Program-made: the position numbers and the translations under genes
The notes under the pieces: model-generated
Databases searched by the model: none
What the model saw: the letters and a program-made list of their open reading frames with translations, nothing else
What the model was told of the DNA's origin: nothing
In this document: one piece after another, positions 34,543 to 46,900 of the stretch
Numbering within the stretch: the stretch's first letter is position 1
How the letters are laid out: each line of letters starts with the position of its first letter
Source of the DNA: Hirundichthys speculiger
Lineage: Eukaryota > Chordata > Actinopteri > Beloniformes > Exocoetidae
Direction: 5' to 3'
Assembly (NCBI GenBank): GCA_018398805.1
Contig: JAGFBZ010002028.1
Coordinates: forward strand, 124,001-188,000
Length of the DNA: 64,000 nucleotides

Positions 34543-37500
34543 ATGCAGCTAGAACAAAACTGCCACACAAATGCTGTGCTTCTCAAAAGACAGACACTTC
34601 TTTGCAGTTGATGGGAGTTCGGGCCATCCAGCTTTGGAAGTGGTACAAAGGCACAAACGGATGAGAATTTACTCAGGGCTGCATGAAGTGATGATAGCTG
34701 AAAAGGTTCAATAGGACCTTGAACAGAAAACACACGGAACATTTTCATTTGTGAATGAGACAATAAGCTGGAACGAAGCATAACAGAAAAGATAAAAGAC
34801 TGAGTGAAGCTTGAGGCTGAGTTGACGTGAAATAAATGAAATGCTGGATTTCTGCTGAGGCAACTGGAAAGTGGAGCTCGAGTTCTGAATGGAGCCTCGC
34901 TTTTTCTGCTTTAGTTTTGCTCTCATGTTATTATTTTTCTGTCCTTTATTCTTAACTGCAGGGTTAAGTTGCCTCAACAAAAATACTTGGTTAGCTTTAT
35001 TGAATTATTTTGTTTGCACAAAGGGCCTTGGTTTGGCTTGAAGGGGACATCCTTTTATCCAGTTTCAATTCGTTTCCACTCTATTCAGGGTCGTCCTTAG
35101 ATTATCCCAGCTGTCTCCACATTACTTCAAAGTATATATCTGGATGTTTGAAGCAACTTCCAAGTCCGAAACCTTGACATAACACAACTTTGACCTTACG
35201 GTCGGGAGTAAGACAGCTATCTAACGTGACATGCGTGTACAAGTTAGCGTTTTGTGCATGTTCATCTAAAGTTGTGCATAAATAAAAAAAAAAGTTAATT
35301 AAAAAAATATATTAATTCTCTTATGAGTAAAATGATAAAACATTTAATTTTTATTTTGTCTGTGAGAATACGATTCAAATAGTTACAACATTAAAAGATT
35401 ACAAATTCAAATGTTATGGTTGCGGTTTCTTCATTATGAATATGAAGATAAAACTGAGAATTCGCTGTCAAAAACACATCACGGTGGTCACACATCATCC
35501 ATGGAACAGAGGTTACATCTATTCCTCAAACTGCACATGCGTTCAAAATCAGTTAAACACGACGGTAGAACGTCTACTGGAGACTCTAAACCATAAAATG
35601 GTCACTTTTAAATTTGTCTTAGATGGCGAGGCGCCAGAGGAGATTGCAATTTACATGGTCGATATTTCATTCTCATGAATGAAATAATTCACTCTTTCAT
35701 TCTCAAAAGGCCGTTTCCCACTTCCAAGTACGCAGAGTCTGGACTTGTGTACTTGGAAGTTCGCTCTCCTGAGCCTCGCTTGCCAAGTATGAACTCCTGA
35801 GGACACAATCCAGACTTTCTGCTATCAGATCAGCGATGTAGTTGATAGCATCACATCTTAGCTTAGAGGCTAACACATATATAGAAACTCTACAATTTAA
35901 TTGAGCATAAAATAAACACTCTGAAGTTTAATGTGACTCTGAACAGACCATGGATTCTTCTGGCAAAAGAGTCTCTCACTGTTAGTTTATATAATGCCTT
36001 ATAGACTGTGAACAACTATCGATGAATAGAGGAGCAAAAGCGTGAGAATGAAAGAATGAGTCATCCACCATGGGACCAACCAGGACCGTAAGTAATCGCA
36101 ATTTGAAGAGTCCTGAAAGCATATACCATGAGCAGGTCTGCTCCGTTAGCCAAGCGGCACTACCGGTCCTACATGGAGCTGTTGTCCGACTCGGCTGAAG
36201 GCACTCCCGGCTTCTTGGTCAACAGCTCTGTGCATCACCAGTATGCCGCTCAGCCGAGCTGCTCACCCATTATCATTTTAGGACTCTTCCAGTTGGAACT
36301 GTGCTGAGACCTTCACTAAATAACTTGGTAGCGGGACTTCCGGTCTCCAATAATGGTGGTGAGAAATGTCTGCCGCAGCTAGCATGGCAGAGCTAAGCTC
36401 CTTCCTTCATACTCAGATTCTTCCGGAACAACCAGAGTCGGTCACAATCCACACAAACACAAGAAAAACATCTCTTTAAAATATGACCGTGGTCTGTTTA
36501 GATTTTTATTCACAGCTCATTAGTTATTATAATGTTAAGTTGCTAAAATCATAACAGTAACTGCTCGCTGTGTCAGCAGACGGCAGAGCCAGTGACTAGC
36601 TATTGACCAAATGACATTAAATGACACGTGGGCATCTGATTGGACAGCCTCATTGCTTTTATGACTTAATATAAACTTATCTGATGTGGAACAAAGAAAA
36701 TCATCCTTTGTACAGTTGTCACGGAGGCAGAATGTACGTATTGGTGAAAACAAATTCACGGTTGCTGCTTTGGGCTGCTATCGGTGCTACCAGCTGATTT
36801 AGCATGAAAGCGCAGTTTGGGGAATCAATGTTCCCTCTGTTCCATAGATGATGATTTATAATTTAGGTCTTTTAAAGTAATTCAGAGTAGGTTTTGGATT
36901 GTTTAGCTCTGAGGGTGTCTCTACGGGTGGGGGGGTTAAGTCACTTTTACAACACTGTCTAAGGTTTACTCATGTGCGACGTGTCATTGGGTCATTCTCT
37001 CGCTTTTGGTTCCTCACTTTGTCAGGGCTCGTAGTCGCCTCTACAATGATTTCCACTGTAGATATTGGAGCTAGCCAAAGTTACTTTGTGTTTGTTTTTT
37101 TTTGCAGATAGTAGGGACGATGCTTTCTGAAATGAATCAAATACTCCTTCAGAAGCAATTGAAAATTACAGTATATTTTAACATGAAAATACTAGACTTT
37201 AAGACCCGAGTGAAAGTACTTTCACTTTCACTTGACATGAAAAATTAATTAGAAAACGTCACCAAAATTAACTCAGTTGTGTCTGTTATGCAACAGTATA
37301 GTCTTGCTCCTGAATTTAGCTTTTCAATAAAAACACAAAAAAAATGTGTTCTCTCTTCTCTCTCTCCCCTCTCTTTCTTCCTTGCTTTTGTGGCAGCTGA
37401 ATATTGGGCAGATGACTGACAAACTGCCAGATGCAAAAAAATAAAAGACACGGGGGGCCATTTAAACTGTTCACAGACAAATTTAAATACAGAGCAATAA

Positions 37501-38559
37501 CTCACTGTAGCAGACATGTCTTGATAGGCACGCAGACAGACATATATAAACATGGATGTAATCACATGTTGTTTTTTTGTTTTGTTTTTTATTGTATTAA
37601 GCATACATACAGTATTTGATGCAATGCATTCTGTTGCTCAGTTGTAGCAGCCTAACTGTGGTATTTCCAGGGTTAAGGGTTCAGTTCCCAGTGGGGCCAC
37701 CTATGCTCCACAAAAAAGCTTCACTTCTGATGATCTAATGTGGTTTGGATAAAAAGCATTCACACATCTCCCTTTCTGTAACTCAACTACAAGCCATTTA
37801 TAGCACAATCGATGGGAATGGGCGTCCATATCGCAAATGAAAATAAATATTTGGATCTCCTCTGCTCATACCATTTGGCAATATTACATCTCTGCGCTCG
37901 CTTGCTCATAAATTTCCATCTCTTCCATCCCTTCTTTCTCGCCGGGTTTCCCACGGGAGGTGCCAGACGGCCAGTAATTTGGTTGTCTTGGCTCGTCTGG
38001 AGTAACACCTGCCCCCTCTCTGGGGAGGGAGAGAGCCTTTCAGCCAGGAGCATACATGTAGCCTACCACTGCCTTTAGCTGCTGACCACTGAGCATGTGT
38101 GTGTGTATGTGTGTGATGGAGGGCAGCCTGCAGGGTAAATCTTTTTCTATCTGCATGCAGTTATTTCATCTTGCTCTGTGAATGTGTCTTTAGACAGTAG
38201 AGTGAGCAGCAGGTGAGTTTTCATCTGTATGCTAAACTGAGTTTGCTCTTATCATTTTTCCTCTCCAGCATGTCTGTGTGACTGTACGGCATGCTTAATG
38301 TGAGTAGCCAAGAGTTTGTTCGTGCGTTGGCCACGTGCTGGGAAAGCTGCTCTATAATTTGCAGTTGTGTCGCCCACACCTCCATGTGCAGGTTCACGCG
38401 GTTTTGTGAGAACAAGGACTTGACATCATCATGCATGGTTACCTGTTAGACTAACAGCCACAAAATGACAAAAAATAGCTTACAAAAATACCTAAATACC
38501 TAATAAACTTTTCTAACAATGTATGCTAATACTTATGAGTTAACTAATTTTTAGCTGAC
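34543..38559. other. Non-coding stretch, no gene seen
   Basis: About 4 kb of mixed DNA downstream of nhlh2. A perfect inverted repeat lies at 35720-35760. Small open frames lack recognisable domains. No repeat family identified with confidence. Confidence 0.35.
35720..35760. repeat. Perfect 12-bp inverted repeat
   Basis: Arms acttccaagtac (35720-35731) and gtacttggaagt (35749-35760) are exact reverse complements around a 17-base spacer. Function unknown. Confidence 0.8.
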
Positions 38560-39240
38560 GCTGTTGGCTAAAAATGAAAAGCCAATCATGTTTAACGAAC
38601 AGTGTTAAATAATGATGAGCAGATTAGCATTTTCTAGTCAACAGTGTTAACCAAAAGAGAACTTTGCGAACAGTGGTAGCTAAACTTAATGGTAACAGTG
38701 TTCTCAAAAATTTAACTTTGCACAGCTAATCATTTTTTGCTAACAGCGTTTGATAAAAAATGAAGTTTTCTAACAATGTTAGCTTAAAATTACCAGCTAA
38801 GCCTATTATCTTAAAACTGACAGATGGCCATTCTTTTAGCTAACACTGTTAACTAAAAATTAACAGCAAACCATTTTTAACTAACAGTGTTAGCTAAGAA
38901 TCAACAAAGCCGTTTTTATGCAAGAGTTAACAAAAAGTTAGCAGGTAACCATTTTCTAGTCAACAGCGTTAACTAAAAATTAACGTTCCTAATACAGTTA
39001 GCTAAAAATTAAACTTAGACTATTTTTATCCAAAAATATTAGCCAAAAATCAACATATAGCTATTTTTAGCTAACAGTGTTACCTAAAAATTAACTTTGC
39101 GAACAATGTTAGCTAAAAATGAACATACGTCTGTTTTCAGCTAACACTGTAAGCTCGAAATTAGGAGCAAGCAATTTTGATTTTTTTTTTTTTTTTTTTT
39201 GGCAGTTAAAATTTAAGATCTATCCATTTTTAGCTAGCAG
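38560..39240. repeat. Diverged palindromic minisatellite
   Basis: The phrase taacagtgttagctaaaaat, with variants, occurs at least a dozen times at irregular 20-115 base intervals. Examples are near 38600, 38640, 38740, 38773, 38840, 38882, 38960, 39074, 39100 and 39141. The best-preserved units read tttttagctaacagtgttag then ctaaaaa, which is nearly its own reverse complement. It ends at a T-run near 39181-39200. Confidence 0.7.
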
Positions 39241-39657
39241 TATCAGATCAACATCAGATAATACTGTCAGTTAATGTATGTTGCTAAGGCAAAACTTGGG
39301 TGTCACTTTGTTATTAAAAATATGTCAGAACATGAGAGGGACATGTTTTTTGAGCATTTCCTTTTTAATTAAAAATAACACAGGAAATTATGAAAAAGTT
39401 TGTCCATTAGAAACCAGCTGTCACACGATACCTCTACTACAAAAATCTGCATAAAGCAACAAGTAGCCTACACAACCCTGAAGAGACAAAAAATCTTTGG
39501 ATAGAAGGATATGTTTTTTTTTTTTTCCTTTCACTATAAAGTAACTTACTGGACTGCCAGAAAGCAGAAGACAAATAAACAACAAAATGAATTTAAAATT
39601 AGAAAATAAAAAACATCAACATAATGAGCAGATTAAGTTCAGATTCTGTTTTTGGTC

Positions 39658-39694
<37 letters not shown>

Positions 39695-40807
39695 AGAGAG
39701 AGAGAGAAAAGTGGCATAAACTGACTTTTGAAACAAATTTGTAAATTGACTAAATTTGTAAAATGACTTTTTAAACCTTTCAACACAGCATTTAAGGGAA
39801 GCTAGTCTGCGAGGCCATTGAACCCCATACTGAAGTGCTTATCGTTGCTATTGATCGACAATAGACTTTATCAAAGCAAAACAAACAAACAAAAAGAACA
39901 CACACCACGCATACATCAAACAAATATGTAACGCAGTTGGTTAACAGAAAGTGCTATTTTTTTAAGAGAACACCATCACTTTCCAAGTTCAATTTCACAG
40001 CCTAAAATATATAAGCAACAAACAATATACATTTATACAAAAAGACGTCAGCCTATGAACATAAATAAATTAGCAATTAAATATGAACACAATTAAATAA
40101 ATAATTCCATACACTTAAAAAAAATGATTAAGGTCACGATTTTTCTTGTCAAAAGTGGCACTTACGCTTTGAATATTTATCCCCCCCCCCCTTCCTTTAC
40201 GGAAAACGTCAATCTAAACTAGGTCTAAAGCAGCTATTCTCGTTTACATCCGTTCATTTGAAAAATGCCATAAGCTGAAAAGTGAGGGGAGGGCTCCGCT
40301 GTTAGGCAGGTAAATAGACCGATATGTCTGATATCGGCTGGTACCGCGGTGTTGGGCTGAATGTGGAAATTCTGACGAATGTTCCTCAAAAACATCTTTT
40401 GTTTTTTTTTTTTTCCGTGTCATTGCTGCCACCACTTGTCTCTCCTCCACACGGGCCTGCATCCCTGTTGGGAAGGAAGCATGAACGCCCGCGGGCCCCT
40501 CCACCACCACCCCCCCTCCCTCCATCGGAAAATCATTTTCATTATTGCATCCAACAGCCCGGACAGCTCGGGCGCTTGTTGCTTGCTTGTTTCAGTGAGC
40601 GGCCCCCCGGACGGAAAGTTCTCGCGGGACTTTCTCGCAACTCCGCACCTCTGCGACTAAACTCTCGCGGCAATTAACCAGCTATGAACTCACGCTGAGG
40701 TAGGGGTTGACAAGGTGGATTTTTTTTTTGTTTAACATAAACCAGATTCTTCCTAAAAGGCAGTTTTATTTAATTATATACCAAGACCCGTTTTTTGTTG
40801 TTGTTGT
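39241..40807. other. Downstream flank of nhlh2
   Basis: AT-rich to about 40180, with a long A-run (39662-39692), then a GC-richer patch (about 40330-40670). It may hold further 3' untranslated sequence of nhlh2 or regulatory DNA; no coding segment is supported. Confidence 0.35.
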
Positions 40808-40832
40808 TTTTATTTATTTATTTATTTATTTC
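40808..40832 (-). terminator. Candidate nhlh2 polyadenylation signals
   Basis: On the minus strand this run contains several overlapping AATAAA hexamers, about 240 bases after the nhlh2 stop codon. A tandem ATTT repeat can give such hexamers by chance, so use is unproven. Confidence 0.4.
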
Positions 40833-41066
40833 TACCTTCAGTAGATTGGAGTTTTAGTTTAAGGTCACAATTTTAGATTGTAAAATTCCGCTTCCTTTCA
40901 TTCCTTCAATCTCAAATTCACAAACTTAATGTCAGCTCATGAAATCAGCTTTAAAAAAAAAAAAATACTGCGCATCTTCTGCCGACCTTCACCCAAAAAT
41001 GACGCCCAGCGCGCGCGCTGTGTGTGTGCGCGGTCTCCCGAACCCGGCCACGCGGCTTCTCCCCTC

Positions 41067-41438
41067 TTAGACGTCCAGCACGTGATTGAGATAGGAGATG
41101 TAGCATATCGCCAGTCTGAGGATCTCAATCTTGGAGAGTTTCTTGTCCGGGGGCAAGGTGGGCAGTAATTTCCGCAGCTCCGCGAAGGCCACGTTGAACG
41201 CCTCCACCCGGATCCGCTCCCTGGTGGCGTGGGCCGAGCGGTACTTGGCCGTGGCCCGCCTCCTCCTCCGCTTCTCCTCCCTGCTCAGGGGCTGCTCGGC
41301 TTTGCACTTGGCCCGGTCCTCACCTTCCGCCGGCTCGTCCGACGTGCAGCCGGCCGACTTCAGGCCGTTGAGCATCGTCTCCGGGTCGGACTGGGTCCAG
41401 GAGAGGTCCGCCTCAGCCTGGTCCGGGCTCAGCATCAT
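41067..41438 (-). CDS. nhlh2: Nhlh2, neuronal basic helix-loop-helix transcription factor
   Basis: Complete 123-residue protein from the ATG at 41438 to a TAA at 41067-41069, in one coding exon. The N-terminus MMLSPDQA and the segment [20 protein letters not shown] match NHLH2; NHLH1 begins MMLNSD and has KYRTAHA, as I recall. The basic region is about residues 63-77, with the E-box-contacting Glu at 74 in HATRERIR. Helix 1 is about 78-92 ([15 protein letters not shown]), the loop about 93-100 (PTLPPDKK) and helix 2 about 101-119 ([19 protein letters not shown]). Human NHLH2 is about 135 residues, so the linker between N-terminus and bHLH is shorter here. The family binds E-boxes as dimers in developing neurons, including hypothalamic ones. 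An acceptor 24 bases upstream of the ATG implies a spliced leader. vangl1 lies about 32 kb downstream on the same strand. Confidence 0.95.
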   Translation of the reverse strand: MMLSPDQAEADLSWTQSDPETMLNGLKSAGCTSDEPAEGEDRAKCKAEQPLSREEKRRRRRATAKYRSAHATRERIRVEAFNVAFAELRKLLPTLPPDKKLSKIEILRLAICYISYLNHVLDV

Positions 41439-41461
41439 TTTTGCTCTCTGGTGTTGGGAAC

Positions 41462-42148
41462 CTGGACATAATCAGCCACAAAAAAGGGTCATCCAAACAA
41501 ATAATTGCTTGTTGAAATTCACGCACACACACACACACACAACAAAACGTAATCAAAAATTGCCAGATTTAATTAAAAGTGTTTTCCGCCACCCTAAGGC
41601 CCCATTTGAGAATTCCCACAGCTTCCCCCAGCCTTATATATCCATGTTTAGTTCATTGCATAATAGCATAAAAGTCCTTAAATAATAAATGGCTCCAAAT
41701 TAGTGCAATGGTTAATTTATTAAAGCCCAAGGCCTTAAAAAAGAGCCAAGCAATTAACAAATTTAAAATTTTTATATATGAAGTTTGGCTTCAATTCGAT
41801 TTTTCTTTCTTTTTTTTTTCTTGAATAAGTTGTGATTGTTTTTTATCATTAATAATATATTTTTTTCTTTTACGAAGAAGCTCCCTTTTAATGTGAATTA
41901 CCATAATCAGAATTGGCCATCTGTCACAGTGTGATGAACACATCTGCTTGGTTGAGGCCACAGTGACTTGACAGCATAGAGGCTGAAAATAATGTTGACA
42001 TCTGCTGGGTTTGAAATGTCTGCAGCTTTCTTTTTTTTAATAAAAAAAAAAAGAAATAAAAAAAAATGTGTGTTACTGAGAAAAAAAAATGTGACTGAGT
42101 TTTTGAAATCATGACCAAATATATATTCTCTCTTCATTTTAGACTTAC
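41462..42148 (-). other. Candidate nhlh2 leader intron
   Basis: On the minus strand, cgttgtcaag is followed at 42148 by GTAAGTCT, a near-perfect donor. At 41462 the sequence ccctttttttgtggctgatt leads to atgtccag, an acceptor with a pyrimidine tract. Splicing would remove 687 bases and leave 23 bases of leader before the ATG at 41438. This is consistent with the usual single coding exon of NHLH genes preceded by non-coding exon(s). Confidence 0.6.
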
Positions 42149-43222
42149 CTTGACAACGTGTTGGGATGCAATTTGTTTCTTGTAATAAATCTTTTTTTTT
42201 TTAAAGCGCTCTGGAGCGGAGCCTTTAACTCCAAATTAACTCATATTCCACAAGCCAAACAAGTATCAGGTGTTAAAAAAGTCGGACGGAAGGAAAATGT
42301 CTGAAAACAAACTAGTTCTTTCACTTTTTTTTTCAGCTGCGAACTTGCAACATGGCAATCGCTCAGGGGTCAAGCGTCAAGTATGGAAATATCTCTGCTG
42401 ATGCATCTATTTCTAGAAACGCGGACGGGTCCAGAAGTCTTGATTTGTGATCAGCTCGGGCGATCTGGAGGAAAAAAAAAAACCAAAAATGAGGATGGAG
42501 ATCAGTCAGCTCTCCGTGTGATCTCGGCGGCGGCCAGACAATAGGCGAAGATGGGCAGATAGTGGTGAAAGTGCAGCATCCGCCTGTTGGAAGATGGGGA
42601 TAAAGGGGCCAGATAAGCGGGGCTCTCCCCTGTCAGGAGATCGGAAGGCAGTTCGCGGATAATCCCCCCCCCCCACCACGACTCTTTTTCCTGCATCCAG
42701 CCAGAGTCATATGCGAGATAAGATCCAAACGATCCCGACTAATAAAGGCTCACTTCATGGACGGAGGGGATGGAATATATTTGAGGAATGGTATTGTCTA
42801 ACGCCGCCCCCTCCCTCCATCCCTCCCTCCCTCCATCCCTCCCTCTCCTCCTCACACACTCACCTCCTCCCTCTCTCCTCGCGCCCCTCAGCCCTCGAGC
42901 GCTCTGCCTCCCGGGGGAGTGGTGGGCAAAGGGAGAGCAGAGATGTGTGCGTGATAAAGGGGGAGGAGGGGTGGTGTTGTGTGTGTGTGGGGGGGGGTCA
43001 TGTTGTAAGTTCGTGCACGTGTGCGCATTTTTTAGTTGAATAGCAATGATTTAAAAACAAGTAAGAGTTTCGTTTTTAAATGCAAGCGAGACAGCAGTGG
43101 ATGGGGGGGGGGGGGAGGGGGGAGAGAGAGAGAGAAAAAAAATTAATTACCTCTTGTAAATGACTCAAAAGTTCTCTATAAGATATATAAAACTGAAAGA
43201 AATGGACAAACTAACATATATT
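42149..43222 (-). promoter_or_regulatory. Probable nhlh2 leader exon and promoter region
   Basis: The non-coding leader exon would end at 42149 and run upstream for an unknown length. Positions about 42490-42990 are GC-richer and include a cct/tcc-rich run (42808-42846) and G-runs (42986-42996, 43101-43117). A catatg E-box lies near 42709. No TATA box could be placed with confidence. The transcription start is not fixed by the sequence alone. Confidence 0.4.
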
Positions 43223-43886
43223 TACAGTGATCCCTTGCCACTTCGCGGTTTGAGTATAGCGGTTTTAGTTATTCATGGATTTTTTTCAGAAATATATAAT
43301 ATAATTTTTAAAAAAAAATTTAAATCGTGGAAACATCACAGGATTTTGTGCGTGAAGAAATGCTGCGAGCCAGCCTAGCCTCTTTAAGAAGGTGGCCTTA
43401 TGGGTAATGTAGTGTGTGTGTCGTGGGACGGCATAAGAAAACGGGGTTAGATTAAAAGTGGAGTGAGCATAAACAGCAGCCCAGCGTGTATAGATTTACA
43501 TTCTCTGTTAACTGACAGGAGCCGAACAATACAACCTGTGTGATGTTACAAGTTCCTGCAGTGCCAGAATAAAGTGCTCTCCATGCAGAGAAAACCGGAC
43601 TTTTTCTTTTGTTGTTGTTAGCGTGTTAGCCGCTAATTACGAGCCAAAAATAGCACAATACCAGTAGTTTCTTTACTAAAGTTCAGAGACCAGAGGCTGT
43701 GAAGGTAACAGAAAGACCACAGTTGAGCCTTTGTCTTGTTTTGCTGCAGTGTTTCGCTACTTTTTTGCGGTTTTTAAACATATTTTAAACACATTATTGA
43801 GGCTCGAGGGGCTCCAGCTCCAGATTGCGGATTTTGATTGTCAGGGGGTGCGCTGGTCCCCATTAACCGCGAAAAATAAGGGATCA

Positions 43887-43891
<5 letters not shown>
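43223..43891. mobile_element. pogo/Tigger-like MITE
   Basis: The element is 43225-43889, flanked by TA. It starts cagtgatcccttgccacttc and ends aataagggatcactg, with gcggtt/aaccgc further inside, so the terminal inverted repeats are about 25 bases with mismatches. TA duplication and the cagtgatccc terminus resemble Tigger-type Tc1/mariner families. No transposase is encoded. Confidence 0.8.

Positions 43892-43952
<61 letters not shown>
43890..43952. repeat. (TA)n microsatellite
   Basis: Uninterrupted TA dinucleotides, about 31 copies, directly abutting the right end of the MITE. It probably expanded from the TA target duplication. Confidence 0.95.
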
Positions 43953-43955
<3 letters not shown>

Positions 43956-46900
43956 AATAAATGTTCAAAAAATGGCATTTGGCACTCCAGGGATTGTCAA
44001 TAATCTCAATCTTAATCTTAAATAAAACATTCGATTGGCTGTCAGCACACTTGTTACAAGTAAAAATACCAACAGGACCAGAGACCTGCATGAAAACAGC
44101 ATTTATGTGAAAAATACATAAGAAAAAAGGGGAAAATGTTCCTCTGAGGGCTATGTGATTAATTTGGCTTCATTCGATCATTAACAGCAGAGCACCTGTG
44201 TGTATACCGTTTCAGCCGCCTTTTTACAGTTTTTACACTTTTACAGAAACACGGCTCACATCCTTTCAAAGTTTTACAAGTAATGGAGCATTTATTGAAA
44301 AAAAAAAACATATGAGAAATTTAGAGGGAAATATTTGTGCATAAGAAACTGTAATCTGCCAAGTTTTAGTCTCAAAAGTCACCATCAAACTAGTAAATGA
44401 ACAGTAATATTCATCTATATAAATGTAGATTGGAAATATAAATTAACATAATGTGATAATGGATAACTAAAATACAAATGTACGTTAAAATTGTTCATAA
44501 GATGATTGGCCACCTGGGTAAATGTACTTTCCACTGCTGCCTTCTCTCATTTATTCTCTATAGCGCAGAGAGAAAGAAAAGAGATAGAAGAGGAAAATCA
44601 GATTTATAGAAGATATTTTGAAAAATATGCAATCATTAGTAAACCCAGTCTCACTGCAATATGATAAACAGCCACAAAAAAAACACACGGTGTCCTCAGA
44701 TGTGGTTCTCAAACATCTTTTGAAAAACAGCGTCAGGTTGAAGATGAAAACATCATGGTGTGGATATAATCATTGCTTTATTTCAAGTTTTTTTTTTAAA
44801 AATGTTTTAGCACATATTTGACAATTCAAAACCCAGCCTGTGTGTTGGCCTTGTGACATGACTTGAAGTGAAAACGCTGATAAAGGAGGTTATGCCAACA
44901 GGTGAAATTATTAAGTCGGGTGAGTCTTTTGGGAGACTGGAGGAATAAAATGCTCCATAAATTTTTAAAGGGGATATGATGAAAAAAAAAAAATCATCTT
45001 TTGTCATGTGAGACTTAATTGTGTGTTTGAAGTTGATAATAACTTAAAAAAAGAATTAAATGTAACACAATTTTGAGGGGGGGAGCTCAAAATGTCTCAT
45101 ACTGTGAGCTGTTCAGATTTCTAGGGTATTGTGACATCACAGAACCAGATCACAACGGACTCTTTATTTGTATCTAAACTTTCCATCAAGCTATTTCTGT
45201 TGAAAAAAAAAGGTAAAACTCGAGTTCAAACTGTCTTGTTTACAACAGTTTTGATCTAGGATATAATCTTTAATTTTTAAACAAACTCAGCTGCCATATG
45301 TCTAATATGAAATATTTTAAAATATGGTCCATTCACAAAAAAAAAAACCGGCGTCTCTCTTGTTTCCTCCCCTCCTTTCTCCTCCCATCATGCATCCCTG
45401 TGCCCAGTGGCACCACCAGCGTCAGGTCAGGAGGGCACTGTTCCAGAGGAGGAGCAGTGGCCAGTACGTGTGGAGAGTCACTGCGCCTAACGAGGTGATT
45501 AAAACGATAAGAGGAAGCACGGATGACTTGCCGTGGCCCGCAGCCACCGCCATGTTTATTGCCATCTCACACACACACACACAGACACACACACACACAC
45601 AGACGCTCACTGCAAATGAGAGAGAGCTACAACCACGACACCAGAAGGACCGTATCAATGTGTGTGTGCGATGACGGACAGCCCGCCTTGGGCTCCGGCC
45701 GGGTCCGTAGAGTGTGTATGACACAGAAAGACTCGCAGCGGGAGTCATGGAGACATGTCAAGACCGGGAGAAGGAGGCCTCCTGACAGCTGGAGCCCACG
45801 GACCACCACCCTAATTGCTCCACAGACGGAGAAGTGCAGATAGCCTGTGCTTGGTGGACCCCTCCTCAGTCCGCGAGGCTCCCGGCCAAAGACATGAAGG
45901 ACACCTCCAAGGCTGTTTTGTTGGTGCCTGCTGCAATTACATCCCACAGCTGATGTACTGAGTCTGGAGACAGGCAGCGCTCTGCGGGGTGGTGGAGTCA
46001 CAGGAGGACAGTTAAAGGATGCTGTTCAGTTGCGGCGCGCGCTCCTCTCTCCGCTGATATATTTTAGCGAATCTCACATCAAGCCTATGTAAGAAAGCGC
46101 TTCACGTTATCCGTAAATTCACGTAGCGTTATCCCGTCAGAGGACTGAAATGGGGTGAAAGGGCAGGCTATGAGATCACAAACAAGGAGCACATGGCATT
46201 TCATGCGCCGAGGGAAACAAATCTATGCTGCAGGCGAGAGCAGAGCATTGTAAAAGTGGATTGGAACAAAGCAGGAAATCTTACAAAATGCACCCAAACA
46301 TGAACTTTAAAAACTTGAATTCTGTTTTTTTCTTCTATTTATTTTTCTTGTTGCATGGGTTCATGTTCACAGCTGTGCTGAAATCACCACGGAGGAGCTT
46401 GAGGTGGACGTCGGGCGTACAAAATGCACTACATGCAAAGTGCACAAAGCACTTTGGTTGAAGGAGACATGTAATATGCCATGAAATACATGTAGCACGT
46501 TTTGGTCAAACGCTTAGAATAGCATACAACAGTTCCCCATTCACCCACATCTTTAAAGCTCTGTTCATAACACCTGGTTTACGGAGGAGGAGTGAGTGAC
46601 GCTCCACCCCTCTCTTAAAAGTTTACAGATTTTTTAATACAAAAATTACTTTAAATGAGTCTTAAAATAACTTGTTACGATATGAGGGAGCATTCTGGGT
46701 GAGAAAACATTTTGATTTGACAGAGGTTTTCTTGGCTTGGAACCGGACCAATGAGAACAAAGGCTTGGGTCCCCTCAGTGGTAGAGTTCTTGCAATGTGG
46801 GATTCGTAAAGCTGCACCGGAGACCCCCCCCCCTTCATTCTGTCTCCAGCTGTGCATTCACAGAGATTTCATGACGGCGCAATACTCTCTCCCAAGTGTG

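Noticed and set aside
41131..41685. 184-codon plus-strand frame
   Set aside because: It is antisense to the nhlh2 coding exon and leader, and arises from the GC-rich codons on the other strand.
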